Below are positions 8,357-16,944 of a stretch of DNA of 35,736 bases, piece after piece; position 1 is the stretch's first letter, and every line of letters begins with the position of its first letter. Source of the stretch: Acidobacteria bacterium 13_1_20CM_3_53_8 (lineage in GTDB: Bacteria > Acidobacteriota > Blastocatellia > Pyrinomonadales > Pyrinomonadaceae); NCBI GenBank assembly GCA_001920415.1, contig MNJR01000110.1, positions 1 through 35,736 on the forward strand. Direction: 5' to 3'. Below the pieces are notes generated by a model. The model saw nothing but the letters and a program-made list of their open reading frames with translations. It searched no databases and had not been told where the DNA came from. Position numbers and translations under genes: made by a program.

Positions 8357-8845
8357 ATGATGTACCAGCCCGAAGAAGATGCTTTGTTCGACGAGTGGCA
8401 CGAGACTATCATACGTGTGCGCTACTCCGAGACGGACAAGATGGGCGTGGTCTATCACGCCAACTATCTAGTCTGGTTCGAGATAGGTCGAACGGAATTC
8501 TGCCGCGCGCGCGGCTTCTCCTACCGCGACATGGAAGAGAACGAAGACGCCTTTCTGGTTGTTGCCGAAAGCTACTGTCGTTACAAGGCGGCAGCCTATT
8601 ACGACGACGAGTTGATGGTTCGAACTCACATAACAGAGAAGCGGCGTCGCTCTCTCAGATTCGGCTACGAGATCATACGAGTCTCCGACGGCCAGATAAT
8701 AGCCGAAGGCGAAACCGGCCACGTCGTCACAGACTCTAGAGGCCACGTCCGCTCGTTCCCAGAGCAATACAACGCGCTCCTTGCGGCTCACCCAATCCTG
8801 CCCGGCCAGGCCGAACGCGTTCCAGAAAATAATCCACCGGAATAA
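8357..8845 (+). CDS. acyl-CoA thioesterase, YbgC / 4-hydroxybenzoyl-CoA thioesterase family
   Basis: The 162-residue single hot-dog domain protein carries the family active-site block RYSETDKMGVVYHANYLVWF, in which the Asp (here in ETDKMG) is the catalytic residue of the 4-hydroxybenzoyl-CoA thioesterase type. The remainder (RTEFCRARG, YDDELMVRT, GETGHVVTD) fits the fold. It would hydrolyse short-chain or aromatic acyl-CoA thioesters in the cytosol as a tetramer. YbgC is often found with tol-pal genes, but those are not here. It is the only plus-strand gene in the first 14 kb and starts 115 bases from the divergent metallopeptidase. The last 15 residues (PERVPENNPPE) are probably disordered. 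The stop lies at the edge of a heptad palindrome shared with convergent ymdB. Confidence 0.9.
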   Translation: MMYQPEEDALFDEWHETIIRVRYSETDKMGVVYHANYLVWFEIGRTEFCRARGFSYRDMEENEDAFLVVAESYCRYKAAAYYDDELMVRTHITEKRRRSLRFGYEIIRVSDGQIIAEGETGHVVTDSRGHVRSFPEQYNALLAAHPILPGQAERVPENNPPE

Positions 8846-8970
8846 AACAGTCTGAAGTCCGGTTATTTTAGATTTTCGATTTTGGATTTTCGATTGGAAG
8901 AAGCGGAAAAGCTCTTAAATCGAAAATCGCAAATCCAAAATCGAAAATCAATCTGACTCCAGACTGTTTT
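8845..8970. repeat. compound heptad fold-back palindrome (AAAATCG core, GGAGTCT-like outer part)
   Basis: Arm 8845-8895 and arm 8917-8970 pair around a loop of about 21 bases. The inner arms are repeats of GATTTTC/GATTTTG, and the outer 15-20 bases (AAAACAGTCTGAAGTC versus GACTCCAGACTGTTTT) belong to the GGAGTCT family. It fills the whole gap between two convergent genes and reaches both stop codons, so it is positioned as a bidirectional transcript-end hairpin. Confidence 0.9.
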
Positions 8971-9751
8971 ACGATTTGTGTGGAAGCGAGAGCCTCTGAA
9001 TCGAGTTGGCTCGACCCGTCTCTTCATCAATGTCAATGATGACGGCGTTGATGCGCACGTCGCCCGTAGAGTGTTCGGCGCGTTTGTGTATGACTGACGT
9101 GAAGCGCTTAATCACGTCCAAAGTCTCCATGCCTATAACTCCCGCGTGGCTTCCGGTCATCCCTATGTCTGTGATGAAGGCTGTTCCCTTCGGCAGAATT
9201 CTTTCGTCTGCGGTCTGCACGTGTGTGTGCGAGCCTGTGACGGATGAAACTCGACCGTCCAGAAAATGTCCCATTGCAGCCTTCTCTGATGTGGCCTCCG
9301 CGTGCATGTCAACGATTCTGATTTTCACTTCTGCCGGTAACGAAGAGAGCGCATCATCAGCCGCGCGGAATGGATCATCAACTGCATGCATGAAGACACG
9401 ACCTATAAGATTGATGACGGCGACGCGCGCGCCCTTCACCGTCCCCGTCCATACGCCTTTTCCGGGCGTGCCCTTCGGATAGTTTGCAGGACGGAGCAGA
9501 CGCGTCTGCTTTTCTATGTAAGGGATAACCTCGCGCTTGTCGAAGATGTGATTGCCGGATGTCATCACGTCAATTCCGGCTGCGAAAAGCTGGTCTGCTA
9601 GCTGCGGCGTAATGGAGAACCCGCCCGCCACGTTCTCCGCATTCATAACAGCGAAGTCAATCTCGTGCTGCTCGCGCAAATCCTGTATGCGCTCCATTAC
9701 GGCCACACGCCCTGGCCGCGCCACCACGTCCCCCATTATCAAAACACGCAT
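8969..9751 (-). CDS. ymdB: YmdB-family metallophosphodiesterase
   Basis: The 260-residue protein begins [15 protein letters not shown] and has [23 protein letters not shown] and [13 protein letters not shown], which together supply the Asp, Asn and His ligands of the dinuclear metal site of the YmdB (TIGR00282) family. Characterised members hydrolyse 2',3'-cyclic nucleotides and influence biofilm behaviour. In many bacteria ymdB follows rny (RNase Y); rny is absent here, and the structured RNA called as 6S is upstream instead. The gene is flanked on both sides by heptad palindromes. The protein is of full family length with no signal peptide, so it should be cytosolic. Confidence 0.93.
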   Translation of the reverse strand: MRVLIMGDVVARPGRVAVMERIQDLREQHEIDFAVMNAENVAGGFSITPQLADQLFAAGIDVMTSGNHIFDKREVIPYIEKQTRLLRPANYPKGTPGKGVWTGTVKGARVAVINLIGRVFMHAVDDPFRAADDALSSLPAEVKIRIVDMHAEATSEKAAMGHFLDGRVSSVTGSHTHVQTADERILPKGTAFITDIGMTGSHAGVIGMETLDVIKRFTSVIHKRAEHSTGDVRINAVIIDIDEETGRANSIQRLSLPHKS

Positions 9752-9772
9752 TAACTCTCTTTCAACTTTCTA

Positions 9773-9867
9773 AAAAGAACAGTTTTCAGTTTACAGTTTT
9801 CAGTTTTCAGAAAAGGCTTTTCGCTTCTCTCTGAAAACTGAAAACTAAAAACTGAAAACTGTTTTTT
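9773..9867. repeat. heptad fold-back palindrome, TTTTCAG family (copy 2)
   Basis: Arm 9773-9810 and arm 9831-9867 pair around a loop of about 20 bases, with four repeats of CAGTTTT per arm. It lies between the 3' end of the 6S-like RNA and the ymdB start, so it could end the RNA transcript; the minus strand reads AAAAAACAG right after the RNA closing stem. Confidence 0.92.
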
Positions 9868-9872
9868 GAAAT

Positions 9873-10088
9873 GGCTGGAGGGAAGTCCGCCGTAAGCCGT
9901 CCCGAAGCCGGGATTGAACCTGCACTTAACAGGTGGGTGACCTCTTATTAAGCCGCGGCCTCTGGCAATTCCTTAACTCTGAAGGAATGCACTGGCCCTG
10001 AAATGCGGCATCGGTCTCCCTTTCAATTGGCGTTGGCTCAATCATCGAAACTCGGCAACGCACCCCGCAGAGTATGTTCCCTCCGCCG
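9873..10088 (-). ncRNA. ssrS: structured RNA, probable 6S RNA
   Basis: About 216 bases bounded by a closing stem, GGAGGGAA/TTCCCTCC plus GGC/GCC (9873-9884 with 10077-10087). The middle folds into a long rod of nested stems on the minus strand (GACC/GGTC, GCCGC/GCGGC, GGCC/GGCC, GCATTCCTT/AAGGAATTGC). Side hairpins are GCGTTG/CAACGC and CCCGG/CCGGGA. A rod with closing stem and bulged centre is the 6S plan. Gene order supports it: zapA next to ssrS is a known arrangement, and ignoring the island the neighbours here are zapA and ymdB. A sigma-70-like promoter is placed exactly for a start near 10088. I saw no tmRNA tag frame, SRP tetraloop helix or RNase P CR-V. The identity as 6S is inferred; that a structured RNA exists is more certain. 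Confidence 0.6.
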
Positions 10089-10094
10089 TGAGAG

Positions 10095-10124
10095 ATAATA
10101 TCACAAGCGCGGAATGAGGTGAAA
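10095..10124 (-). promoter_or_regulatory. sigma-70-type promoter for the 6S-like RNA
   Basis: On the minus strand TTTCAC (10124-10119), an 18-base spacer and TATTAT (10100-10095) are followed about 7 bases later by the first paired base of the RNA closing stem. The -10 box is good and the -35 box is partial. Confidence 0.5.
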
Positions 10125-10198
10125 GAAGAGTTTTAATGAAGTGATTACTGGCTGACGGATAGAAGAAATTATGACGCGGGAATTTTCGGCGTATAAAA

Positions 10199-10233
10199 AG
10201 CACCCGCAAGCTGCCTATGAGCCTGCGGGTGCT
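10199..10233 (-). terminator. intrinsic terminator of the calcium-binding metzincin gene
   Basis: On the minus strand GCACCCGCAGGC pairs with GCTTGCGGGTGC and is followed by TTTTTAT, 25 bases after the stop codon at 10259. It is a textbook Rho-independent terminator. Its 33 bases match the terminator of the paralogous gene at 18026-18058 at about 24 positions. Confidence 0.9.
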
Positions 10234-10258
10234 TAGTGTGAAAGATTAAGTCCTTTCT

Positions 10259-11590
10259 TTAGTGAAGCAGGAACACGTCGTAAGCCCAACGTCCCAAATC
10301 CCTGTGATTCACTCCATACACTTTAGCTCTGTACCTGAAAGTATTGCCATAACGGTCTGTACGGCGCGACTCCCTGTAGTCGAGTGAAATACTCTCAACA
10401 TTAAGCTCCGAAAGCGTATGCAACTCCTCCGGCTCTGAAATGCCATTGTGATTTGTGTCCTGCCATAGTCGTAATCTCTGGAAGATTGCATCGCTGCTAT
10501 CAATCACACCATCATTATTCCCGCCTTTCGCTGTCTTATCATATTCAGCAAGAGCCAGAAATCCGTTATGGTCAACGGATGCTGGCTGCGGAGCGTAACT
10601 GCTGAACATCTCACGCCCGTTATCTACCTGACCGTTACCATTTCTATCCAGCACAAGCCACGCATCGTCAGACTCCATAGTAGTCCATGATAGACGCTCT
10701 CTGACATGATCCATGTTTCCATCAATGTCAAAGTCCACACCGTTTGCAGCATCTGTCATCTGGAATCCATTGCCTTCAACGTCAATCAAGACGGGCGTGG
10801 AGCTACAGTTTCCGCCCCCTATATTGTATGGACAGTTGTTGTCTGGAATATCTACATCACAGCGATACGTGGGCGGGGGGTCTGTGCAGCAACCGCCTAC
10901 GTCGGAATTATAGGTCTGTCCAGTAGGGCATTCAGTTGGTGCAATCGGACAGTAGAGATTAGTCACTACTTCTCTATCACAAGCTGTAATACCACTATTT
11001 CTTTGGTCACTCATAACTGTGATAGTTGATGGCGTCCCGTAAGCATCAACGAGCCAAAAAGTATGCCCAATTTCATGGCGCATTATCTCCTTAAGTTCGC
11101 TAGTGACACTTATCAGGGTCACATCTACTCTAATTTCCGTCCTACAGGTTCTTATTTTATTGAACCCACCTGGAGTAGAACTGCCTGTAGTGCCAGTGCC
11201 TGCCGCTAAAGGATAAGACATATCCGCTCTAGAAATATAGTATGTGTTATCGGTATAACCGATAGGTCTAGGGAAAATACTTTCATTGAATCCTTCAAAA
11301 TGTACGTTAGGACAAATTCCACTAAGTCCTACCGTCTCCCATTCGGCGAATGCATCCCTGATTGCGTTTCGCTCATCAAGGGTAAAATCTCCTTGATAGA
11401 AAGTAACTGTAACCAGTTGATTGTAATCCCATCGCGCTCTAGTGTAGTCATTTGTTTCTCCATAAGTTATCGGTAAAGTACACGTTTGAGCACTTACATT
11501 CTCTCTGTTGATTAAAGATGAAAACATAATCAGTAAAGAGATATTAAACAGAATAATCAAATAGAATCGCAAGTGAGGCTGTGCTTTCAT
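10259..11590 (-). CDS. exported metzincin-like protein with C-terminal calcium-binding domain
   Basis: I chose ATG 11590 because GGAG lies 6 bases upstream; an in-frame ATG at 11602 sits before that site. The 443-residue product has a signal peptide ([18 protein letters not shown] to VSAQ). An N-terminal domain has the zinc motif [16 protein letters not shown] and a VMSDQ Met-turn-like segment, so it resembles metzincins with HExxHxxxxxD, where Asp replaces the usual third His. A Cys-rich linker ([15 protein letters not shown]) follows. The C-terminal 190 residues are a domain with Ca2+-loop motifs, [15 protein letters not shown] and [13 protein letters not shown], also found in large RTX-type secreted proteins. 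The domain is paralogous to that of 16945-17997. It is downstream of 11603-12364 with 12 bases between stop and start, so the two form an operon. Confidence 0.82.
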   Translation of the reverse strand: MKAQPHLRFYLIILFNISLLIMFSSLINRENVSAQTCTLPITYGETNDYTRARWDYNQLVTVTFYQGDFTLDERNAIRDAFAEWETVGLSGICPNVHFEGFNESIFPRPIGYTDNTYYISRADMSYPLAAGTGTTGSSTPGGFNKIRTCRTEIRVDVTLISVTSELKEIMRHEIGHTFWLVDAYGTPSTITVMSDQRNSGITACDREVVTNLYCPIAPTECPTGQTYNSDVGGCCTDPPPTYRCDVDIPDNNCPYNIGGGNCSSTPVLIDVEGNGFQMTDAANGVDFDIDGNMDHVRERLSWTTMESDDAWLVLDRNGNGQVDNGREMFSSYAPQPASVDHNGFLALAEYDKTAKGGNNDGVIDSSDAIFQRLRLWQDTNHNGISEPEELHTLSELNVESISLDYRESRRTDRYGNTFRYRAKVYGVNHRDLGRWAYDVFLLH

Positions 11591-11602
11591 TTTATGCTCC
11601 AT

Positions 11603-12364
11603 TTATTGTTGATTTGTTTGATTGGCAATAGCTGCGCGAACATCGTTCAAAAATGATGATTCGTCAGCCCCCTTGTATGACGTAATGGGATGGCCTAGGC
11701 CTGGATTATCTAACAAAAAAACATGACCATCACGAATCTCGTAGCCGGTTAAGATTTGATAGTCGTCTCCATTCTGCGTTAGAAAGAGCAGATAGCGTCC
11801 ACCTAGACGAGGCATACCCTGTCCAGATACCCAGTAATGAAAGATATGGCCTGATGGAAACTGCACGCGCCCGCCGCGACGCTCAACGGCGACGGAATTT
11901 CCTGATAAGAGCGCCGTTTGATTATTAGCTTTCAGAACCTCGCCAATGCGAATGGTGAACTCAGAATAAACTCCGGTTCTATCGTTAGACAAAAAAGCCT
12001 GCGTACCAGTTACTTCTCCTAGAATGACGGCATTGCTCTGTTTGACAGGAAAAGCTGGAAGCCCTGTCCAACGCCCAGGATCAGTAGCTACTGAATCCCT
12101 TTCATTTATTTTCAGGGGCGGATTATTGTATTTCTTTCCTTTAGCTCGTCTCTTGGCACGTTCTTGTGGGTCAGTAGGCTCAGGAGATGAGTAGCCAACA
12201 ATAGGGAATTGGCTTTCAAACTCAGCACGTTGCTGCTCTCTGTTAGACTCATGGCTAGATTGATGCCCTTGATCTTGCGCGCGTAAAGCTGCCATCGTCG
12301 CAGTCACTAAGGCGGTAACAAGCACTGCAAGAAGCAACGCTATTGATCTCTTTTGATTCTGCAT
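11603..12364 (-). CDS. exported protein of unknown function, operon partner of the metzincin
   Basis: A 253-residue product with an N-terminal hydrophobic segment (SIALLLAVLVTALVTATMAAL) that reads as signal peptide or anchor, followed by a Gln/Ser/Glu/Arg-rich linker. The ordered part from about residue 100 includes NAVILGEVTGTQAFLS, YSEFTIRIGEVLKAN and GGRYLLFLTQNGDDYQILTGYE. Short beta-rich segments like these suggest a compact beta-barrel or OB-like domain, but I recognise no family. It is first in a two-gene operon with a good sigma-70 promoter 95-125 bases upstream and the metzincin gene immediately downstream. The context suggests a partner, inhibitor or chaperone of the protease. Confidence 0.75.
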   Translation of the reverse strand: MQNQKRSIALLLAVLVTALVTATMAALRAQDQGHQSSHESNREQQRAEFESQFPIVGYSSPEPTDPQERAKRRAKGKKYNNPPLKINERDSVATDPGRWTGLPAFPVKQSNAVILGEVTGTQAFLSNDRTGVYSEFTIRIGEVLKANNQTALLSGNSVAVERRGGRVQFPSGHIFHYWVSGQGMPRLGGRYLLFLTQNGDDYQILTGYEIRDGHVFLLDNPGLGHPITSYKGADESSFLNDVRAAIANQTNQQ

Positions 12365-12459
12365 GAACTATCTCCAATAAGAATTCATAGGTTGATATGA
12401 GCTTAAGCAGGAGCAAGACTCTTTGATGAGTAAGTCTCTCGCTTACTGAGGGTGGCGGC

Positions 12460-12488
12460 AATCTACTCCTGCCATATGAGTATGTCAA
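12460..12488 (-). promoter_or_regulatory. sigma-70 promoter of the two-gene exported metzincin operon
   Basis: On the minus strand TTGACA (12488-12483), exactly 17 bases, then TAGATT (12465-12460). The leader to the ATG at 12364 is about 90 bases. The -35 is perfect and the -10 has two mismatches. Confidence 0.65.
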
Positions 12489-12684
12489 TACCTGAGTTTG
12501 TAAAATCTTAAGCTTATAAAACCAGATGGTTTTTTCTACGAAGAATCTTCCGCCGCTCTTCTTCGTTACCGAGCGTTATGATATAAAAGGACCGCCGTGT
12601 CACCCTCAGAAACAGCGGCGGTCCCGGCGCGGCTAGCTCCACACCAGCGACCGCGCCTACGGGATGGTGCACACATCCCGATCT

Positions 12685-14586
12685 TTATCTATGCCCCGAT
12701 TTTCGGGCTATCAGTCGGGCGACTGTGCTTGCTAAAGCGAGTATGTCCTCTGGCTTGCGCAGACACGCATCAGCGCCCGCTCGAAGCGCATAATCCTCTG
12801 AATCGCTGGCCGTAAGCAGAATGATGGGCGTGTCGTGACGATGCGGCATGGCGCGCGCGCGATGTACAAGCTCCATGCCGCGTATGCCGGGCAACTCGTT
12901 ATCCAGTAGCAGAAGATCGAAATGCACGTTCGATTCTATTCTCTTCAGCGCCTCATTCCCGTCTTCACAAGTTTCGATAACCCAACCCTCGAAGGCCAAT
13001 ATCTCTACCACAGCCTTGCGGACTAATTCATTATCTTCCACGTAAAGGATGACTACGGTGCGTGGCTCTTTGTCCGAACGATCAGACAAGGTATGCTCTG
13101 CTGCGCGTGAAGTAATGATGCTGCGCTTGCGAGGCACTATGGTCGTCCTGGCGTGAAGCAGATTCTTATGCCGCCGATTAAGAAGAGTTATTAAGCTCTG
13201 ATGATGTCTGAAGCCAAGAAACTGAGCAGCGCGCGAAACCACTCCACCCGCATCTTTGAGCGCGCGTTCAATAAGGCGCGCCTCGTACCTTCGCACAGCC
13301 TCTTTGAAAGAGAACCCCTCCCAACTTGCAGGAACTGTTAGAGAGTTGACCAGTGAAAGCACACGCCGCGCAGCCGCACACAATCGCGCGAGCAGGTCTA
13401 AATTCTGCGAGCCTGAAAGCAGTTCTGTGGCACGCTCGTAAGCGGCGCTCAACTCATCATTAGAGAGGTGCTCGCCCAACTCTTCAATGATCGTAAGCGC
13501 CGCTTGTGCGGCCCCCTCGCTATCTCCCGCCCGTTGCGCCACTTCCACCGCGCGCTGCAACGCAGCCTTGCCACGCTCATATTGCCCCAACCGCGCCAGC
13601 CCAACCCCCTGCGTCGTCAGCGCCTCAGCCAACAACGCCTGCTCGCCCCCCTCTTCCAAGGTCTTCACTGCCACACGCGCCAGCTTCTCACTCTCCGCAA
13701 CATGCCCCTCCGCCAGAAACACCTTCGCGCGCGTATCGTCAACCTGTGCCAAATGAACTTTGTCTTTCAGGCTTGTGAGAAGCACTTGAGCATGATCAAG
13801 ATGCTCATGTGCGTCAATAAACTTACCAACCGTAAGGAACAAAAAACCTAAATTATTTTCTACACAGGCATAACACCGTGTATATCCAGCATATTCAAAG
13901 TGAAAGCTCGCGGCTGTATATTCAACAAAAGCTCTATCTATATAATCGTTTCTGCGTTCAGCCCGTCCTAAGTTTTCAAGCAAATTAGCGAAACTGTTAT
14001 GAAATTTGCCTTTAAGTGCATGATTACTGCTGTTCTCAAGTAAATGACTGGCTTCTGTATAAAAGCGTAAAGCATCAGTGAATCTCTTTGCTGATCTTTC
14101 AATAATTGCCCTGTTAAGCAAAGCCCTTGCTTTTAGCTCATCATTCTTATTACCAAGTTGGTTCAGCGCCTCTTGAAGTATTACACGTGCTTCATCGAAA
14201 GCCCCCTCACGCCAATAACAAGTTGCCAGATCAATCCGTGCCTCAGCTACCTTCTCGCTCTCTTCTAAAGTTTCAAAGATTATAGCGCTCTCGCTTATTA
14301 GATTCTTTGCTGTTTCTTGCGCTCCCTCAAGTTGTTTAGCACTGCCGATCCAGCCTGTTAGCCCCCCAACGCGTAATAACACCTCTGCCGTTGTTGCTCG
14401 GTCTAGATTGTCTAGCATTGGACGCTCACCAACACGTTGCCATAACTCACCCATAGCTTCACGTGCTCCTTCGTAGTTGCCTGCTTCTTCTAATTGCTTT
14501 GAGAGTTGGCAACGAAGCCGTGCCCGTTCGTTGTAGGTTAGAGTTGGATTGGCTATTCGATGAAGTAGTTCTTTCGCTAAAGTCAT
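12685..14586 (-). CDS. TPR - Fis-type HTH - receiver domain regulator
   Basis: I prefer ATG 14586 (MTLAKELLHR), which has AAGG 10 bases upstream, over a TTG at 14631. The 633-residue protein has roughly 410 residues of TPR-like helical repeats (e.g. ALLNRAIIERSAKRFTDAL, CVENNLGFLFLTVGKF). A Fis-type helix-turn-helix follows (AVRRYEARLIERALKDAGG, VSRAAQFLGFRHHQSL), and then a C-terminal receiver domain with ED in VILYVEDNE, the phosphoacceptor Asp in LLLLDNELPG, Thr in LLTAS and Lys in LRKPED. A receiver at the C-terminus behind the DNA-binding domain is unusual. TPR domains of regulators often bind peptides or proteins. It is divergent from the small exported peptide gene at 14767, with 180 bases between, so cross-regulation is plausible. 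No cognate kinase is nearby. Confidence 0.85.
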   Translation of the reverse strand: MTLAKELLHRIANPTLTYNERARLRCQLSKQLEEAGNYEGAREAMGELWQRVGERPMLDNLDRATTAEVLLRVGGLTGWIGSAKQLEGAQETAKNLISESAIIFETLEESEKVAEARIDLATCYWREGAFDEARVILQEALNQLGNKNDELKARALLNRAIIERSAKRFTDALRFYTEASHLLENSSNHALKGKFHNSFANLLENLGRAERRNDYIDRAFVEYTAASFHFEYAGYTRCYACVENNLGFLFLTVGKFIDAHEHLDHAQVLLTSLKDKVHLAQVDDTRAKVFLAEGHVAESEKLARVAVKTLEEGGEQALLAEALTTQGVGLARLGQYERGKAALQRAVEVAQRAGDSEGAAQAALTIIEELGEHLSNDELSAAYERATELLSGSQNLDLLARLCAAARRVLSLVNSLTVPASWEGFSFKEAVRRYEARLIERALKDAGGVVSRAAQFLGFRHHQSLITLLNRRHKNLLHARTTIVPRKRSIITSRAAEHTLSDRSDKEPRTVVILYVEDNELVRKAVVEILAFEGWVIETCEDGNEALKRIESNVHFDLLLLDNELPGIRGMELVHRARAMPHRHDTPIILLTASDSEDYALRAGADACLRKPEDILALASTVARLIARKSGHR

Positions 14587-14766
14587 GTGAGGTCTACCTT
14601 TCCATATGCTTGCAACAAAATCATCAAGCAAAGGTGTAAAGGCGTAGCCAAACTCACTTGAATGTTAAGATACGCCCGTGAACATTGACTTGGGTGATCT
14701 GGCAAGTAGTGCATATCACCACCTATTAAAACCTATAGCTGCAAAATCACCTTGCAGGAGAAAAGT

Positions 14767-14994
14767 ATGAAAAACTTACGACAACTCTGCGCCGCAGTCG
14801 CACTGACCTTTATGCTTTCTATCTCAGCCTTTGCAGGTCAGATAGATATTCCCGGCTATACGCCGCCGCCGCCCGATCCGATGACGACTCAAGGTGAAAT
14901 AGAAATTCCAGGCGCGACTGCAGACGGAACCGCGAGTAGCGATTCGGTCATCAGTGTCGCAATGAGCCTGCTGCAAGACATCTTGTTCTTCTAA
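14767..14994 (+). CDS. small exported peptide, unknown function
   Basis: I chose ATG 14767 because AGGAG ends 6 bases upstream; a TTG at 14752 is less likely. The 75-residue product has a clear signal peptide (LCAAVALTFMLSISAFA, cut before GQ). The mature peptide of about 52 residues contains two similar blocks, QIDIPGYTPPPPDPMTTQG and GEIEIPGATADG, and ends in a hydrophobic helix-like tail (VISVAMSLLQDILFF). It has no cysteine. I recognise no family. It is the first plus-strand gene after the divergent TPR/HTH/receiver regulator and heads a group of exported proteins. A signalling or structural peptide role is inference only. Confidence 0.65.
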   Translation: MKNLRQLCAAVALTFMLSISAFAGQIDIPGYTPPPPDPMTTQGEIEIPGATADGTASSDSVISVAMSLLQDILFF

Positions 14995-15135
14995 GCAGGT
15001 TAGTCCAGTTCTAATCAATTCCGGCTACCGTGAATCCCATTCACTGGCAGCTTGGTATTAGTGTGCGTATATGAGAGCGCTGAATTGCCAGGGAAGACCG
15101 TCGAGGTAGCCCTCACAGCGCGTGAGGTTATCGCT

Positions 15136-15423
15136 ATGCTTGATCGAAAGCAACAATTATTTCTTATTTGTCAGACCAATTTATTAGACTTATTGCACAC
15201 TGCAAAAAAATTGCGCGGGCAGGCGGTCGAAAATCACAAATTTTACGGTCTCATCGGCTTGAAAGAGAGATGGCAGGACGAAGTTTTTGAGAAGCATAAA
15301 GCTTTGCGCAACGCCGTCCAGCGCAAAGCTTGCCCGAAGTTTGGCGTCTGGCTATGCGTCATCATGGATCAACTCACTTCTTCACCAGAATCTCATCCGA
15401 TGATGCCCATGATTGCGGTTTAG
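15136..15423 (+). CDS. small protein of unknown function
   Basis: An open frame of 95 residues starts at ATG 15136, with GAGG 8 bases upstream; the same frame extends back to possible TTG/GTG starts at 15052-15061. The sequence (LLDLLHTAKKLRGQAVENH, KERWQDEVFEKHKAL) is charged and helical, with a few Cys and an Ile/Met/Pro-rich tail. I see no signal peptide and no known motif. The alternative is that it is a chance frame in the 450-base gap between the peptide gene and the thioredoxin-like gene; the absence of longer competing frames and its normal amino-acid composition make it moderately likely to be real. Confidence 0.45.
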   Translation: MLDRKQQLFLICQTNLLDLLHTAKKLRGQAVENHKFYGLIGLKERWQDEVFEKHKALRNAVQRKACPKFGVWLCVIMDQLTSSPESHPMMPMIAV

Positions 15424-15560
15424 AAAACTCAGAAGCACAAATTTTTTGTTGACATCCCGATGTGCCGGGAGTATATAGCCTGCAACTCTCAGTCAGGCGA
15501 GAGTCTTACTCAACCGAGTTCGACTCGTGTAAACATTTCACTTTCGTCTCACGCAAGGCA

Positions 15561-16103
15561 ATGAACAATCTAGCCAGAAAGATCGAATTAGCTTCCAACT
15601 TAGCTATCATTCTTGTGTCGCTTCTATTGGGTATGGTCTTGGTCAAAAACTACCTGCTCAATAAAAGCACGTCCATTCAAAACGCTGCCGCTAACCCCGT
15701 CGCCGCCAACGGGCAAAATCTCGTTGGGACTAAAATTTCTTTGCCCGATGTGGATTGGGCGAAGAACGGGCAGACACTTGTTCTAGCTCTTTCGAGTACC
15801 TGCCACTTCTGCTCAGAGAGTGCCCCGTTTTATCAGCAACTCGCTAAAGCTCATGATGGAACCAGATTAATTGCAGCTTTACCGCAGACAATTAGCGAAG
15901 GTGAGCGATATTTGCACGCGCTAGGTGTTTCTGTTGATGGAGTCAAGCAAGCATCTCTTGATTCTATCAACGTAAGAGGCACTCCTACGTTAATGCTAGT
16001 TAATAGTGATGGTCGTGTAATTGATAGCTGGGTAGGAAAACTACCAGTAGATCAAGAGGCAGAGGTGTTAAGTAAAGTACAGAGCAACCGAGTAAGCAAT
16101 TAA
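15561..16103 (+). CDS. membrane-anchored thioredoxin-like (TlpA/redoxin-type) protein
   Basis: I chose ATG 15561 (MNNLARKIELAS), which puts the transmembrane segment ASNLAIILVSLLLGMVLV near the N-terminus; the frame also extends upstream to 15462. The 180-residue product is anchored by that helix, with a periplasmic thioredoxin fold. The active site reads STCHFCSESAPFY (CxxC), and the cis-Pro loop reads INVRGTPTLMLV. It would reduce or form disulfides outside the cytoplasmic membrane. The next exported genes encode Cys-rich proteins (especially 16945-17997), which are reasonable clients. The stop lies 48 bases before the next start. Confidence 0.82.
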   Translation: MNNLARKIELASNLAIILVSLLLGMVLVKNYLLNKSTSIQNAAANPVAANGQNLVGTKISLPDVDWAKNGQTLVLALSSTCHFCSESAPFYQQLAKAHDGTRLIAALPQTISEGERYLHALGVSVDGVKQASLDSINVRGTPTLMLVNSDGRVIDSWVGKLPVDQEAEVLSKVQSNRVSN

Positions 16104-16151
16104 TCAGACCAATGCTGGTACTTAAATCGCTCTAGAGAAAGGAATAAAGTT

Positions 16152-16943
16152 ATGGCTAGCTTCCATTATCGGAGACTACTTTTAAAACTCCTGACACTAG
16201 GTGTTCTCACGTTGTGCTTGAGCGTCCTTTCTCGCAGTGGAGACAATCTTCCATTAGCGAATACACAGAATGCAGGGCAACACGTAAGGCAGACGCCAAC
16301 GAAGCCTGCGATTGTAACGACGCGACCACAAGCTAATGCACCTCTAGTCGTGTCCTTAGCAAGACCCGTTTCCTCAGCCCCAGAAAATGAAGACATCACG
16401 TTTAAAGTAACTAATGTGTCCAGCAAGCCCATAAGGGCATACGCGATAAAACAGGAGGTTGAAGCGGGAGGAATACGGAGTAGTGCCATGACGTTTCAGG
16501 CCCTTTACTTAACAGGATCGGCACTACAACCGAATGAGTCAAGAGATGATTTTGATACTTATTGGGTACTTTCATCCACAGAGGAGCACCACGTTACCTT
16601 GTCCGCTGATTATGTCGAGTTTTCAGACGGGACAAATTGGGGAGATGACTCAGCCAGATATGCGGAAACATCAGCAGGATTGCGTACAGCCGCGCACATG
16701 CTAAGTAAAAAGCTTCTCAATATTCTAAACGCGGGTGGCCCAAGTGCTGTGATGAATGCTCTTGAAGCAGGAGGGGCAAACATTGAACTGCCCGCAGGAC
16801 ACTCGGAGCAGTGGCGAACAGGCTTCCGTAGCGGTCGTATTATTGTGGCCGAGCGTCTCAAGCGCGCGCAGAACACTGGCGGACTAGATCAAGTCGAACG
16901 TGAGTTGCGGCAATTGGTCGAGAGATTCAAAGGAGTTGACTGA
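16152..16943 (+). CDS. exported protein of unknown function
   Basis: A 263-residue product with AAAGG about 12 bases upstream of ATG 16152 and an N-terminal signal segment ([18 protein letters not shown]). The middle ([48 protein letters not shown]) looks like an Ig-like or beta-sandwich domain. The last 90 residues are helical ([34 protein letters not shown]). I recognise no family. It lies between the thioredoxin-like gene and the calcium-binding protein gene; its stop is one base before the next ATG, indicating one operon. Confidence 0.75.
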   Translation: MASFHYRRLLLKLLTLGVLTLCLSVLSRSGDNLPLANTQNAGQHVRQTPTKPAIVTTRPQANAPLVVSLARPVSSAPENEDITFKVTNVSSKPIRAYAIKQEVEAGGIRSSAMTFQALYLTGSALQPNESRDDFDTYWVLSSTEEHHVTLSADYVEFSDGTNWGDDSARYAETSAGLRTAAHMLSKKLLNILNAGGPSAVMNALEAGGANIELPAGHSEQWRTGFRSGRIIVAERLKRAQNTGGLDQVERELRQLVERFKGVD

Positions 16944-16944
16944 G

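Noticed and set aside
9873-10088. tmRNA or RNase P RNA
   Set aside because: The plus strand has GGAGGGAAGTCC, close to the RNase P CR-I motif, but the region is only about 216 bases and lacks CR-IV/V. No tRNA-like acceptor end or tag frame was seen for tmRNA.
14693-14720. Sigma-54 promoter at TGGCAAGTAGTGCA before the small peptide gene
   Set aside because: The distance between the GG and GC elements is two bases shorter than required for RpoN.
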